DNA of 64,000 nucleotides from Cephalotus follicularis (Eukaryota > Streptophyta > Magnoliopsida > Oxalidales > Cephalotaceae). The stretch spans positions 205,488 to 269,487 of the forward strand of contig BDDD01001367.1 of the NCBI GenBank assembly GCA_001972305.1, written 5' to 3'. Positions 10,701 through 23,947 of the stretch are shown piece after piece. A program made the translations under genes and the position numbers. The notes beneath the pieces were generated by a model. That model did no database searches. It had not been told where the DNA came from and saw nothing but the letters and a program-made list of their open reading frames with translations. The first letter of the stretch is position 1. Every line of letters starts with the position of its first letter.

Positions 10701-12918
10701 ACTACAATAGTAAAAGTAAGTATAATATGCATACTAAGTATAAAACTAGATATAACACGAATACTAATATAATAAAAATACTAAGCGTAATAGGAATATA
10801 CATTAACAAGATTAATCTTTATCAATTTATTGGTTTCTTATACCAAGGTATAATGAATTTTTGTTCAACTTTTTACTTTTTTTTAGTGTTTGTTAACGTT
10901 GTTTTATTTCTTTGTGATTTACATATGTTTCGCTTGAAATTTTAATTTTACAAATAATATATATGATGGTTAAGGATATGATAATATATAATACAAGATT
11001 TTAGTCGCATAATAAAATACACATTTGATCATTAAGCAAATATAATATAATGATTATACTTATTTTTTATTATGATTATATTATGCAACAAAATTAACAT
11101 TGAAGTCTTTCATTTATTCTATCCCATCGTGAAGTGCACAAAATTACACAATTATAACATTATAGAACAATTTATGACTTATTCTGCTGGACGTAAATTA
11201 AGTGAAATAAAAGATTGACTTGAGTGTCTACCCTATATAAGCAAATTTATAGTTAATTTCAATATGCTACAGCCTAGAGGCGATGTGTCTAGCACATTCA
11301 TTTAATTTCACCACTTGATGCCTAAGGAAGTTTGCTTTGTACTTTTTCTTACTAAATTTTCTCTCTTTTTTTCTTTTCAATTGAAAGTTTGCCTTGCAAT
11401 ATGATTAATATGAGAAAACAGAATAAAATAGTAATTGAAAGAGTCTAACATGAGATTAGCGTTGATGGCAATATATGGGACTCATGCGCTTTTTTTTTTT
11501 CGTTAGTAGGGCGGTTGTTAACAAAAAAAAAAAAAGGTAGAGTTAAAGAAAAGACAACGATCTTATCATCATGACGCGATCGTATAAAGAATAATCAATA
11601 TATCAGAGACTAAAAAGAAGAAAGATTTATTATCACGGTGTGACTACGAGTAACCAATACACGTAGAATCAACAAGAAATTGCTGCAATGTATCGCTATA
11701 AATAAATTACTCGTGAAATAAACGTATGTTGCAAGGACAAAGGTCACCAACCATGGTGCTTTCCCCATCTCCCGATGTAATCTCATTTCAATCATCAAGA
11801 TATGTTTATTATTATGAGTTTGTGGTTCGTCTCCATGTTATCAAAACGATTTTGGCTCTGCTTAGCAAAATAGATTAAATGCATTTGGTTCTTGGTTGGC
11901 AAAACTTTTATCTCTTTTTGGTTGGTAGTGAGATTTCTTTGTGATATGTGTTGGTTACTTTAGCTAGCTAGAAAGTCATGATCAAAGTGAGACTTTTAAA
12001 TAGGATTGCCAACTTTTTATCAAGTTGGAAATATAAATAACTGACAGAGACGATAAAGAACTGTACATGTAATCGCCCCCACAAAAAACTGAGAATAAAC
12101 ATTACTTAACAGTACAGGACAAGATAGTTACCAACTACTAATTGTGGCCCATGCCTGCCATTTGATTTTTAGGAGTTAAGATCCATTAGCTTTTCGAAGA
12201 TGCTAATTCTTTTTTATCATTTTTTATCAGATATATAAAAGGTATTAATTAATATATGTACTCTTACGGCATTCATCATATTATATATGCCATTCCATTT
12301 GCCTTCTACTACAAATTAATAAAATAAGTTGACACATAACGTGTAAGGTGGAGATCCAACATCAGAGTAGGGGACCATGCATATATAGCACAAACCTCCA
12401 TCCCCTTAAAATACAATACCCCTTTTGATCACATGTTGGCATGTGATGTGATGGACGTAATTGGTTTTATTTTATTTTCTGGTTTTGAATTTAGTTTGTG
12501 TTCTCTCTTATATTTTATTGGTTTCTTATAAGATTATTTCAATAAGTAAGTAGTAGTAATAAAAATATTCGAATTTATTCCATGTTGCATCCCCACCAAA
12601 CTGGGTAGCAATCACAGGGAAAATGTGTTACTGCAATAGTATTAATACCCTTTGATATTGTTGTTGTACACATATCTTGGGTGTAAAGTGTAAACCCTAC
12701 AAAACCCAACCCTTCCCCACTCTCTTATCATCATACACTATATGCATGCTAGCTAGCTAGAGTGGTCCTTGTGTGTGTCTGCATAGACCAGGGTCCTTTC
12801 TCTTTCTCTATAGCTAGCTCTCTTGAATTCTCTGTGATTCAATCAAGCCCTTGTTTTGCATTTAAGTGAAGGAGATCCATATAGAGAGGAGGCTGATAAT
12901 TGGGCTGTGTATAAGTCC
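10701..12918. other. AT-rich intergenic region, no gene seen
   Basis: Open frames here are short and not gene-like. The last few hundred bases (about 12500-12900) contain CT-rich stretches and GCTAGCTAGCTAG near 12750, and probably include the promoter and 5' end of the miR396 primary transcript. I cannot place a start site. Confidence 0.5.
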
Positions 12919-13011
12919 TGTCATGCTTTTCCACAGCTTTCTTGAACTTCTCTTCCATCTTTCGTTAGATCTTGTCAAAGAAGTTCAAGAAAACTGTGGG
13001 AGGACATGGCA
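12919..13011 (+). ncRNA. MIR396: MIR396 precursor hairpin
   Basis: The 5' arm at 12929-12949 carries the canonical 21-nt miR396 (starting TTCCACAGCTTTCTTGAAC and ending TT, the miR396b-type end). The 3' arm at 12983-13003 (GTTCAAGAAAACTGTGGG...) pairs with it with one C-A mismatch (12937 with 12993) and G-U wobbles, leaving the usual 2-nt 3' overhang. Pairing continues below the duplex (12919-12925 with 13005-13011) and above it, and the region between the arms is about 33 nt. In plants miR396 guides cleavage of mRNAs for growth-regulating factor (GRF) transcription factors and so limits cell proliferation in leaves. No protein-coding host gene is visible, so it is probably its own RNA polymerase II transcript. 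Confidence 0.93.
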
Positions 13012-15720
13012 AAGAAGGACTTAATTTGTTGTTCATTTTGATGGCTATATTTTTCTTGTCCATAATACCTTCACGACATTCAATTCAATTGAGAAGATCA
13101 GGCTTCAACAATGGTGGCTTATAGTAATTCTCTCTAAACTTCTTCTCTTTTGCTTAATTTGTAGATAATTAATCTCAGTAACTCACTTTAATTAATTCAA
13201 GCTAATGACTGAAAGTTTGAGTTCATTATCTACCATTTAAATACTCAATGTGTCTACATGATTTGTAAATGGTTTTTATCTTCATTTTTATTTTTATTTT
13301 TAATTTTAATTTTTTGAAGCGGTTACATTATTTCCTACCTGTAAGGAAATAGAAGGGAAGTGTTATCCTTTGGAAATACATTCTTGATTACACAGTCTAT
13401 ATAGACATAAATAAGTTTTTAAGAGTTTGTCATAATTTTATCTACTGTGCATAATTTGTGATAATTTTATCTAATGTAACTCGTATTATTACTTGTGTCT
13501 AACCAAAATCTCTACTTTAGGTATCATTAAAATGTTGAACTCAACTAACTCTTTGAATGCAAAGGATAATATATTTATCATAACATTTTAAATATTATTC
13601 TATTTTATTAGATATGTCTGGATATTTTGTGGAATTCAATGCATTTGGTATGAATATTACTATGGGGGCAAAGCCCTGATTAACAATACTCATCATCAAA
13701 CCTCTACTATAAGTAAGTAAAGATGATTGAATATTCCAGGTAGTGAATGTTTGTACTCTTGAAGACCTAAAGGTACAGGGGCTTAATAATTACTTGACAT
13801 TATATTTAAAATTTGTACTAATGTTCAGATTGATATAGAAAATTAAATTTAAAGATTGAACTCAAAAAATATTAATAACAGGTCACTAAATTATGGTAAT
13901 TATGTATCAATGTTTTAAAGGGGCATTTAGACACAAGGCACAAGGACATTAATGTCTTTGTAAGATGAGACGAAGTGATTTGCCTATTAGGTGCATGGCA
14001 CGAGAAATGAAAAACATTTTGTGAAAATGAAAAACATTTTGAAAAATTTTAAGAGTAGTTATTAAAATACTAAAAAAAATTATAAGATGAAAGGACTCCA
14101 ACTAATCACATTAAATTGGCTAAATAACATATAAAATTAAAGTTTTTATTTCAATGGTTTGATAAATGTTTGCATATCATTTCAATATAAGTAGGTATAT
14201 ATCGAATGTGTGACATTTCTAGCTAAATGTAAGCAATTTTTTTAGGAGATCTTGTGGGCATAATTTAACATTGTTTTATTCTTTATTGCATAACTTATCT
14301 TTGATTTATAAGTTGAGAAGATATGTGCAGTACATATCTGACAACGAAAACAGATTGGCAAACAGTTTGTTTGTTGTGTTGCAGAGGAGATTCCTCACTT
14401 TCCCTTCCTCTTTCATCAATAATTTGCTACTTGTTTCTATTGGTTTTTCCCTTCTTTCTGCTTTTATCCATTTTTATTATTATTTCTATATTTAAAGTTT
14501 TAAAATCCCATTTGTATCTTGTAAAATGGAGACAAACTCAGATTGGATGTATTTGGGACCTTTATGTCTGACCCCGTATTGGCCTGAACCTTCAAGAAAA
14601 AGCATCTTTCAATCATTTGTTTGGTTGCTTAGTAATTAAACTGAGGAAAATAGTCTAATGGAAAATACTCCCCAACTTTTGAGTTGTTTAGTTAATTAGA
14701 ATAAGAGGACATCCCAATGTGAAGTTACATAAGTAGAGAGGATACAAAATAATAGGGATAAAAAAGTGAGATGGGAAAATACAGAAAAATGTTGTTAATA
14801 GCAAACTATAGTCAGTAGCATTATTAGAAAATAAATTGATTTTCTCCCCCATTTGTTTGATTGGAATGATTTAAAAAAAAAAGATCAACTGTTACTTGGT
14901 AAGAAACTTAAATACATGTGTACATATGCACATATGTCACCCTATCTTATTCTACTTAATAGATTTACATATAATGGTCTTGAAACATGTGTATTTCTTA
15001 GATATTTGGATGTAAATCTATCGACTGGTACAAGATGGGTGATAAACTGATCCTAACTTTTTAAGAAAATGATGATTTAAATTAATGTAAATCCACTGGT
15101 TAAGTGCATGCAAGAATTACTCCTTATGTGCATCCATGGCCAACGTGGATACGATGACCGGGTATTTTTAACTATGATTTGATGATGTGGCTTAATATCA
15201 GCCACATGATTAAAACTCTAAACTCTCACTTTCTCCCTAAATTAAAGATTTTCACTCTCACTCTTCTTCTCTACACTCAAACCCCCACCTCCCCTTTTTT
15301 TAGCCTTCTTTTTATATCTTCTTTGCCTCTCTCAACCCTATACCCTTTTTCACTCTCTAACTCATTCTCTTTCTTTGTTTCTAAAAAAATAAAAACAGAT
15401 CTACACCTCTCAGATATGGGTGTTGCACCGGCGTCCGGGATGACTTTGGGTTTGAGGCTTTGCACGATCCCACTCATTGACCCAGATCATTCGCCATGGA
15501 TCTTGGCCGCAGTGATGCAATTGAAATTCAATCTCTCGTTGTGCTAGTGTTCCTGATTTTTTATTGGGGTTGGATTTTCGGGTGGGTTTCTATTTGTGGT
15601 GGTTGGTGGCATTTGTTGGAGGCAACTGGGTTTGGTTGTAAGCCACTGGTTTGGTGGTGTGGAGGTGAGTATAGGACTCGTTTTTTGGTGATTTGGTTTG
15701 TTTGTGACCATGTTTGAGGT
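13012..15720. other. intergenic region, no gene seen
   Basis: AT-rich sequence with only short open frames. A perfect 8-bp inverted repeat (ATGTGGCT / AGCCACAT) lies near 15184-15207. The segment 15240-15700 is less AT-rich and has CT-rich runs followed by a short frame, but nothing I recognise as a gene. Confidence 0.5.
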
Positions 15721-15728
15721 TTGGAATA

Positions 15729-15900
15729 ATGCTATGGATAGCAATTAAAAAAAAGTAACTGAAAGCAACTGTTGAGCTTATGACATATCACACTTTTTAA
15801 TTCAACTCAATGTGGTCCCCCTACAATTTCACTTCTTTTGTTATGACACGTCGGTAGTTGCTATCATTTGATGTGTTTTTTTAGTTATTGTCCATAGCAT
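15729..15900. mobile_element. MITE with 25-27 bp terminal inverted repeats
   Basis: The 172-bp element starts ATGCTATGGATAGCAATTAA and ends with the near-complement TTAGTTATTGTCCATAGCAT, giving an inverted repeat with about four mismatches. It is flanked by TA on both sides (15727-15728, 15901-15902), consistent with a TA target duplication. It has no coding capacity. It was probably moved by a Tc1/mariner-type transposase, judging only from the TA flanks. Confidence 0.75.
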
Positions 15901-15928
15901 TACTCTTGAGGTTTGTGGATAGTGTTAG

Positions 15929-18900
15929 TGTAATGACCCGAATATATAAGAAAAAGAAATCACGGGCGCATATAGCGCTCGTATGAAGAAAGAAAGAGGG
16001 AGGCATGAGGCAGCCGAGTGCGAGAGAGAGAGAGAGAACCAAAGGGCGCCGAAGAAGGAACGACGCCAGGCGAAGCGTCGATGGCCGAAGGACGTGCTAT
16101 GCGAGCCCTCAACCGACAGTAACCTCTATCCTCTTCTCTTCTCTTTTCTCTTTCTTTCTCCCCCGACGCCTTGCATCTCGGCCGTGCGTTTCACCGCCGG
16201 AAATCGTCACGGTTGGAGCGGGTTTTTGTCGAGAAGACCAGCTCTGCCCATTGTGATGACCGTTGAGGCGTTTTTCGGCCAGAATCGACCGGGAATTGTT
16301 GGCTGAGTCAACCCAGCGAGTTTGACTCGTTGCCTGCTGTGGTCGTCCGTCCCTTGGGGGGTCACAGCGAGTCTCGGGCAGAGACGCATAGAACCGAAGG
16401 TTTTGTGAGGTTTTTGGGAGGTGGCCGAAGTTGTTGTTGACCGGCGAGTCGACTCAGTGAGTCGGGCTCACTGCCGTCTGTGACCGTGCGATTCTACGCT
16501 GAGTCATGGTGGTTCTTTGACACCAATGTATAGATCGGCCAATGCAGAGCCTATTGGTGGCACGACCGGAGCCCCGTGTGTCGGCCGGAATCTGGCTGGA
16601 GCTCCGGTGGCGACAGTGTTTGATTCATGCGTAGGGTGTAACGAAAACGTGTTGTGTATGCAATGTGAAGAGATTGGCCGAGGATAGGAGGTTCGCTAGC
16701 TCAATCGCTAATAGGTAGGTTATACTATTATGCTTGCATTTATGCATATTAAACGGATTGCATGGACTGATATGACTGTTAATTGATGTTTGTGTGCTAA
16801 ATAGATTGTTACGGTTATGCATGCTTGAATATATGTTAAAGGGATGAATACGGGTACTGGGTGTTGTTTCTAAACAGTTTTACTGCAATTGAAACAGATT
16901 TCGTGGATTTTGGACATCGTTTCACTGATTGGTAAACTGTTTTGTAAACTACATTTTCTGTCAAAACCGTCGACGATTTATGCTTTCAAAACTGAATCCC
17001 GTCGACACTTTATATTTTCAAAACTAAACCATCGTCGCTTTACTTTCTTTCCTTTTAAACCAATGACGCTTAACATTAAGCGTCGACGCCCAGCACAGAC
17101 GGTCGACGCTTAGGTGCTAAGCGTCAATGCCTAATGCCCTGCCTTAGCCGAATTTCACTGTCTTATATGGTTTCTGATTTCAAACTGTTTTCTCCCCAAA
17201 CGGATTCCATAGGAAGCCTCCCTAAGACCTTGTAACCTATGAAAATCCTCTTTAACATCTCTGATTTCTAAATCAATTTTTTGAAGTCAACTTTTAAGAG
17301 AAGTTTTATAAAAGTGCTTTATAATCATTAAAACGGATTTCGAAATGATTTTCAAGAATTGTTAAGATAGTTCCTTTAGGACATCTGGACGTGGATATCC
17401 TAATTGGACTTCCTCTCCATTGTTTTACAAATTTTGATAGGGACCAACAACTGTTACTGAAAACTATTATTGAACTGTTACTGAATACTGTTACGGAAAA
17501 CTGTTACTGAAAACTGTTTTATAACTGTTTTGACAGATGTGGATCCTGCGTGATCCTTTATGGCTAGGTCCATATCTTTTAAATGGAATATGGTTATGGG
17601 TACGACTATGGTATGGTTGCTATTGTATGAGACCTAATGAGATAACCAATTCATAACCCTCATTTCCGTCATGAAGGTCATGAATGTTAAACCACATCAT
17701 ATAGTACGAAACTGAATAGTGTTTACCCCACATCGTGGGAGAACCAAACTAAATAGTGTTTATCCCACATCGTGGGAGGACCAATGATATGAACTGTGTG
17801 GTCGGTGTTATCTCAACCTTACTTATCTACGACTAAGAGAGTGTGTAAGTAGTGTGATGGACCTTATGGATTGTTTGACACATAGATGGTTATAAATTAT
17901 TTTATGGATTATCTGTGGGCCTATGGCCTTTGATGTGATTAGGACTAGCCAAGTATACCACTGCTTAGGGACGGTTGGTATACTGAAGCTGCCCGCAATT
18001 ATCATTCATGCATATAACATAACATGGCATATCGATATATTTGTTACATTACACGACATACTATTACACTGTTATATTACATTGCATATTGTTGTATTGT
18101 TGCATAGCATAGCATATAATATAGTTTTCCGCCATACGGATTGTATGGCTACGGTTATGGAATGGTCATGGAATGGTTATGGGATGGTCATGGAATGGTT
18201 ATGGATCGGTCATGGAACGGGTACGATATGGTTACGGATCGTATCGTTACGGATCGTAATGGTCCGGATTGTGATGGTTTATGGATATTGATGATGGCTG
18301 TAGTTAGAGAAATCAGTGTTAGAGAAGGTCTATCTTCTCTTCCTGTTCTACTTACAAATGCTACTCTAGCCTGCCAGTAGAATGAGGACCTCTGCCTAGG
18401 ACACCAAGAGCTCCTAGTCTGCTACCTTGGTAGGGAAGGCCGAGAAAAGCTTATTTATGCTTTGGAAGGACTTTGGAATGATATGGACGCTGAATGATAA
18501 TGGAATTGTGTTGGAATCGTATGGATATGGTTAGTGAATGGTGCCTATGGAAAATGACATGTTTCTAAATGCTAGTTTTCATAGCATGGTTTATATCGAT
18601 TATCATGCATACATATCTTATATTGTACACATATTTGTTGCACTTCTATATGTTCCTTACACATGTATATCCTACACAACCTTCGGGTTGCTGATCCATT
18701 TCATTGTAATGAAATGGATCAGGTCCAGGTCCAGGTGACGCGTAGCAGTGATCAGCCGGGCTATATCGCAGAGTAAGGATCTACATCTCCTCCGACCAAC
18801 CTTATATAAATGTGGTTTTTGGTAAATGTATAAATGTTATATAAGAGACATGTTTTAATTCAACTATTGACATGCCGGCTTGTGGCAGTGCTTAAGATTT

Positions 18901-19182
18901 ATATGTGTGTTGATATAAAGGACAAGGATGGGTCCTGCTATTGTGATTATTGTTGATTCCTCATAGAGGAGTGTGGTTGTTGATGGCTGAGCCTATATTA
19001 TATAAATTGAATTTTTCTTTACAGGGGGCATAGTCTATTAAACGAATACTTCATGCCCAATTTTCTATATATATATATATATATAGCACTTTTGGAGTAT
19101 GATTATTATATGAATGGATTGAAGGGAATGTATATCACGCGTCGGATCGTGGGGGTTTACTCTCGTGGTTCGGGGCGTGACA
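15929..19182. mobile_element. solo LTR (3254 bp), related to the one at 6297-8853
   Basis: It begins TGTAATGACCCGAA, ends TTCGGGGCGTGACA, and is flanked by GTTAG on both sides (15924-15928 and 19183-19187). It is similar in blocks to 6297-8853: the GC-rich first part, the stretch around AAGCGTCGACGCCCA, CAGATGTGGATC, the paired ATGAAATGGAT-type box, the ACAGGGGG box and the end. It is longer mainly through about 300-400 extra bp in 16260-16560 and different minisatellites. No retrotransposon protein is encoded. Short open frames inside are not gene-like. As with its relative, a Tekay-type chromovirus origin is inference from LTR length and ends. Confidence 0.9.
18135..18260 (+). repeat. minisatellite in solo LTR
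   Basis: Imperfect tandem copies of GGTCATGGAATGGTTATGG and shorter derivatives, drifting into GGTTACGGATCGTAT-type units at the right end. Confidence 0.7.
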
Positions 19183-20524
19183 GTTAGGGATAAGTCCTGC
19201 AAGCAAAGTTATCATATAATAATAATAGTTTGTAATAAACATTAAAGTTCAATAAAAGATGTTCTCTATTTTGATCAATGACAACTGTTCATTTATATAT
19301 GTTTATATATATATATATATATATATATAATCCAAGAATATGTCCATGGACTAATGTTAAATGATTAAGACCATAATGAGATCATGTTGTGAGACTTAAC
19401 ACATTGATAAACTTTATTCTAGAACCTTCCTAGTCATAGGATAACATACTTGGACATATGTTATTCGGATAGACTGGCAAGTAATATGCCAGCTCGTTGA
19501 AGAGGTTGACTGTTCTCACAAGTCACCATGTAGTGACTATATGGCATACACGTGGGTGCTCATTATTTTATGAGTTCATTGAAGTGGCTCGCAGTAGGAA
19601 GACCTATATGGAGTTTTACTTACATGCCTGACAGGCTTCCTGTATTGCAGTTGTGTGTGTAGTCCTTAGACCTGAGCCACCACTAGATGTCTTGTGCATA
19701 AGATATCGTACTTTAATGATACTTAAGTATATCCTCTAACCATGAGGAGTATACATGTATTAGTTGGACATGGTAGATTATGTATGGAGATATGTGAGTG
19801 AGCAAGATGAAATCTATCGCTCATAGTAAATGGAGTTTAAGCTTAGGGTTATTAATTGCAAGATTTCCTAGTCATGATGAAAACATATTGGATCTGATTT
19901 CAATATCATATATCAGTTTATTAGAAAGGGTTTCTAATTTGATCGAGATAGCTAATTACTCACGATATCATTTTAATGAATAAACTATTAGGGTCTGACA
20001 TGTTCCTTGTCCTAGGTTTAATTCAAGCAATTCCAGTTGAGGGATTATATGTGCACGTAACTGTAGTTCGAGGTTCGAGGTTATATTCATATTACTTAGA
20101 GATCAATATGCATTGCTAGATGTCAATGTTGATCATTAGGATAGCCGCGATTAATTAATTATTAATCACGTGTAATAAAGAATTAAAATAGGTTTTAATT
20201 CTTTTATTTCGACTATAAGTTTATAATGCGATTAGGAATGAATAATCAGATAATCATAAGCGTTATGATTAATCCTATGTCCAGCGTAATTATGAACTCA
20301 TAGAGTCACACACAATACAAGTATGAGAATGGAAGAGAATCGGAGAAAAATGATTAATTGAATAATTAATTTATTATACTAATGCGATTAGTTTAATTGA
20401 ATCAACTTATGTGATAAGCTAATGTAATTAATGTGATTAATTACATATGACATTCACTTAAGTTATCTACTTTTGACTTGTTATTGTCAAAGTTAATAAC
20501 TTACTTAATGACTTAATATATATA
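19183..20524. other. unclassified, possibly old retroelement sequence
   Basis: No gene. A long AT dinucleotide run lies near 19306-19330. The sequence has the look of non-coding LTR-element DNA, but I found no terminal repeats or target duplications, so this stays a guess. Confidence 0.35.
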
Positions 20525-20756
20525 CTAAGGTTGTATAAGTGAATGGACTAAGTCTTCATTTCTAAAAAGCTTATTAGAAACTAAGTATTGTGAGACTAAC
20601 ACCTAAGGTTGCATAAGTGAATGGATCTTCATTTTTAAAAAGCTTATTAGAAACTAAGTATTGTGAGAATTAACATCTAAGGTTGCATAAGTGAATGGAC
20701 TAAGTCTTCATTTTTAAAAAGCTTAATACAAACTAAGTATTGTGAGACTTAACATC
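20525..20756 (+). repeat. 78-bp tandem repeat, three copies
   Basis: Units start CTAAGGTTG at 20525, 20603 and 20677, with lengths of about 78, 74 and 80 bp. Each contains ATAAGTGAATGGA, CTTCATTT, AAAAAGCTTA and AAACTAAGTATTGTGAGA. Confidence 0.9.
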
Positions 20757-23668
20757 TCATTTTGGTTCTCACAAGGTTTGGCCTAAATTTTAAGGCTCTC
20801 CACCATACTCACTTGCTCCTCTCTTGGTGTGCACACTTTTGGAGATAGCATATCCTTTACTATTCAAATGCCTAAAAGTAATATAGTGATTTGAAACGAT
20901 TTGGAGGAGTTAAAGACCTAAGAATAAATGTTACTTGAACTTTATCTTCTCAATTTTCTTTTGTTTTTTTGGTATGTCAAAATGATGATCAAAGCGATCT
21001 TGGCATAAGGTTTTGTTTATAACAAATTCATTATGTTTTAGGGTTTACTAGTTAGGGTTGGATTAAGTGTTAATGTAACCACTTTGTTATAAAACTAACA
21101 GATAGATTGGTGGCAAGGGTTGGTTTGTTTACTTGTGCTATTTTGGTGTTTGGTATTTTGTAGAAATGTGGTTTTTTTGTTTATGGTTGTTGACTGGAGC
21201 TGGAGCACATCGCGTTGCCTTCTTCGCAAATCACCATTGTTGTCCAAATGGATGGTGCTATTTTTGTGGTTTCCGGTGTTGATGGGTTAGGGATTGAATG
21301 GTTTCCGATTCAATATCAGATTTGAACGTTATGGCGTTAGCATATCCATTGTGCTCCTTGTGTTTTTTTTTATTCTGGATTTTCACTAGAAACAAACAGG
21401 GGCTAAAGAAAACAAAAGTGGGGACCTCATTAAGTTTCTCTCTCTCTCTCTTTTGTGTTAACGGGGTTAATTAGTTTTTGATAAAATGGGATTGATTAGT
21501 TAAACATATACATATTAGGATAATTTTATAATGAGTTTTGATTGGTTGATTATTAATTAAATCAATTAAAAATATGTGATATTTAATAAAAATTGATGTT
21601 TTAAAAAAAATGGATACAATCAACAAATAAAAAAATGCTTAAAAAATCACTTATATACCTTTTAAGAAAACTCTTCTATAATTTGTTAAAACTGCTAGGC
21701 ATTGTTAACTTAAGTAAGAAATGATAAAATGTCGTAAAAATGCCATTTTTCGTTTTTTTTGAAAAGTCAGCTTATTAGAAATGACAGATTTGTCACTTCC
21801 ACGTTGGCACCTGGTTTTCCAAATAAGCTTATGTTAGTCATCAATTAACGATTGTTTATCTAGTAAGTTGATAATATTCTTGATGGTACGAAAAGAAAGT
21901 TCGGGTGTTAGTTTCTTTTTTGTGTAAAGTTTTGAATACAAATTGTTATTTTTACATTTTATGTTGTTAGTTATTATTTTTGCGTACTTATTTATCGTGA
22001 AATTTCTATCAATTCTATAAAAGAAAGAAAAAAAAAAATCTCTCTCCCATTTTGAAAAGATTGGTTTTTGTGGGCTATAGAAGAAAATGAATCATTATCG
22101 TTCCAATTATCTTCATCAAACAACACAATGGGTCATTTTTCTTCTCCCAATCTCTGTATATTTTCCTCTCTATTATATGTAAGTATATAATATAGACCTT
22201 CTCATGGAGCTGAGAAAACTTGAAAAAACTATTTTACCTTTGCACCAATACACTCTAAGCACATGATCACTCCCCACTTAAGCTAAGTGACACCAATACT
22301 TTGTTAAGGACCATCATCTTCTGGGAAAAATGATTGGCATAAGCTTTGGTCATTAGGTATTCAATAATTACTGAGGCTTATTTTTATTGAAAAAAATTTT
22401 CTTAAAAAATATTTTATTTTTTTATGTTTGGTGTACAATCCAGAAAATATTTTACATTGTTTGGAACACACTCTGAAAAATATTTTTTTTTGTTAATAAA
22501 ATCATTTTTTTATGCATTAATATATGAATACTAAAAAATATAACAAATATATTTTAATAGCTGGAGTGAGAGAGTGAGAGAGAAGAGCTGGAGTGTCGCG
22601 GCTGAGAGTACGAGAGTAAAGGAGAATAGGGAGAATGTTTTCACTTTTTTTTTAAGGAAAAACATTTGCTTATATTTTTATTATAATTTTTTGTTGACTT
22701 GAAAAATATTTTCTTTGACTTATTTTCTAAAACTTACCAAACATTTGAAAATGAAGAAAATGTTTTTCAGGAAGATGTTTTCTTCCAAACAAACGGAACC
22801 TAAGTTCATAATCACTTTCTTCTTGTATATTGAGTACATTATCAATTCTTAAGTTGGTTGAATGTTTCTAACTATTTTAAAAAATAAATAACAATATCAA
22901 TCATTATAATTACGTATGAGAAAAAATACATTAGTAATTAAAAATTTTATTTAGAAATAAAATAGATAGAGATATTTGATCGACTTAAAAATTAATGTTG
23001 ATAATCTATATGTATAAATTATTAAATTTAAATAGATTTATAAATAAATCATAATCATTTCGTTTTTTATCGATCCACTGCCTAAATTCAATATCCCACC
23101 TAAAGTAATCAATTATATTCACCTAATATATATGTAACTTACACTAATCAACATGTCTATTAAATAGTTGATTTTTTTATTTTTGTTTTGAACAATAACA
23201 GTTGAAAATTTTGGGTTAACCTATATATCATGAATGTACACGTGGAAGCTTCATACCTATTTTATTATTTTACTCCACAAATGTAAACGTGGCTTCTTTA
23301 TATTGCCAGTAGTTCTTTGTTTACTTTTACATTTAACCACAAGTGACGTCACTTTGGCAAACTCTGCCAGTGGGCACCGCCTCACCGCAAGCAATACCCC
23401 CACGCAAAGAAATTAAAAACAAAAATATCAAATAAAAATAAACGGTCCAGATTTAACTAACACCTTAGGTGGGCTCTATCTAAGAACAGATAAGGCTTTC
23501 TTCTTCATGGTCCATGAAAACAAATCGTATATAGTCACATACACAATACAACAGAACTTTCTATATATAATTAGAATGGACCTCTCTCATTCAAAGTCCA
23601 TATTCAAATAAATTCTCTCTCTTTTTTACCCTTTTATCTCCTACTGTTTCTACTTTGCTTCTCTCTAT
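20757..23668. other. intergenic region, no gene seen
   Basis: AT-rich, with homopolymer runs and no convincing frame. It contains a possible transposon remnant at about 22370-22800. Confidence 0.45.
22370..22800. mobile_element. possible MITE-like remnant
   Basis: A right edge reading GAAAATGTTTTTCAGGAAGA and then CAAACAAACGGAACC, with a left half rich in the complementary AAAATATTTT / TTTGGTGT words, suggests an old inverted-repeat element. The ends are too diverged to define a target duplication. Confidence 0.35.
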
Positions 23669-23947
23669 CGCTATATAAACATATCCTTCCCACAAAAAAG
23701 GCCTAAAATCCTATTAGCACTAGCCCTAGTCTTAGCCCTAAAAGTCCAATTAGGGTTTTGTTCTCAAAGCTCTGAACTTTTTTTCTTCAAAGCTCAAGCC
23801 CATTAACTTCGTCCCCTTCCTCTCTCTGTACCAAAAATTTCGAAAAATACCCTGAAATATTAAATAATTTTTAAAAACTGAAAAATCAAAAACCCTCGAT
23901 CTGGGTTTTGCAGACAGATTACTGGGTCTTTGTTTTTTTGGAGTGAG
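23669..23947 (+). promoter_or_regulatory. TATA box and 5' UTR exon of the hAT-derived gene
   Basis: CTATATAAAC at 23671-23680 sits in a CT-rich core promoter. The transcript probably starts near 23700 and its first, non-coding exon ends at 23947 (GTGAG followed by donor GTACGT). The matching acceptor is TATAATGCAG at 26540-26549, ten bases before the start codon. The inferred intron is 2.6 kb. The pairing of these sites is inference from splice consensus and distance. Confidence 0.55.

Noticed and set aside
15179-15720. Small protein gene near 15.2-15.7 kb
   Set aside because: The frame is short and low in complexity at its start, with no family resemblance, promoter or splice evidence.
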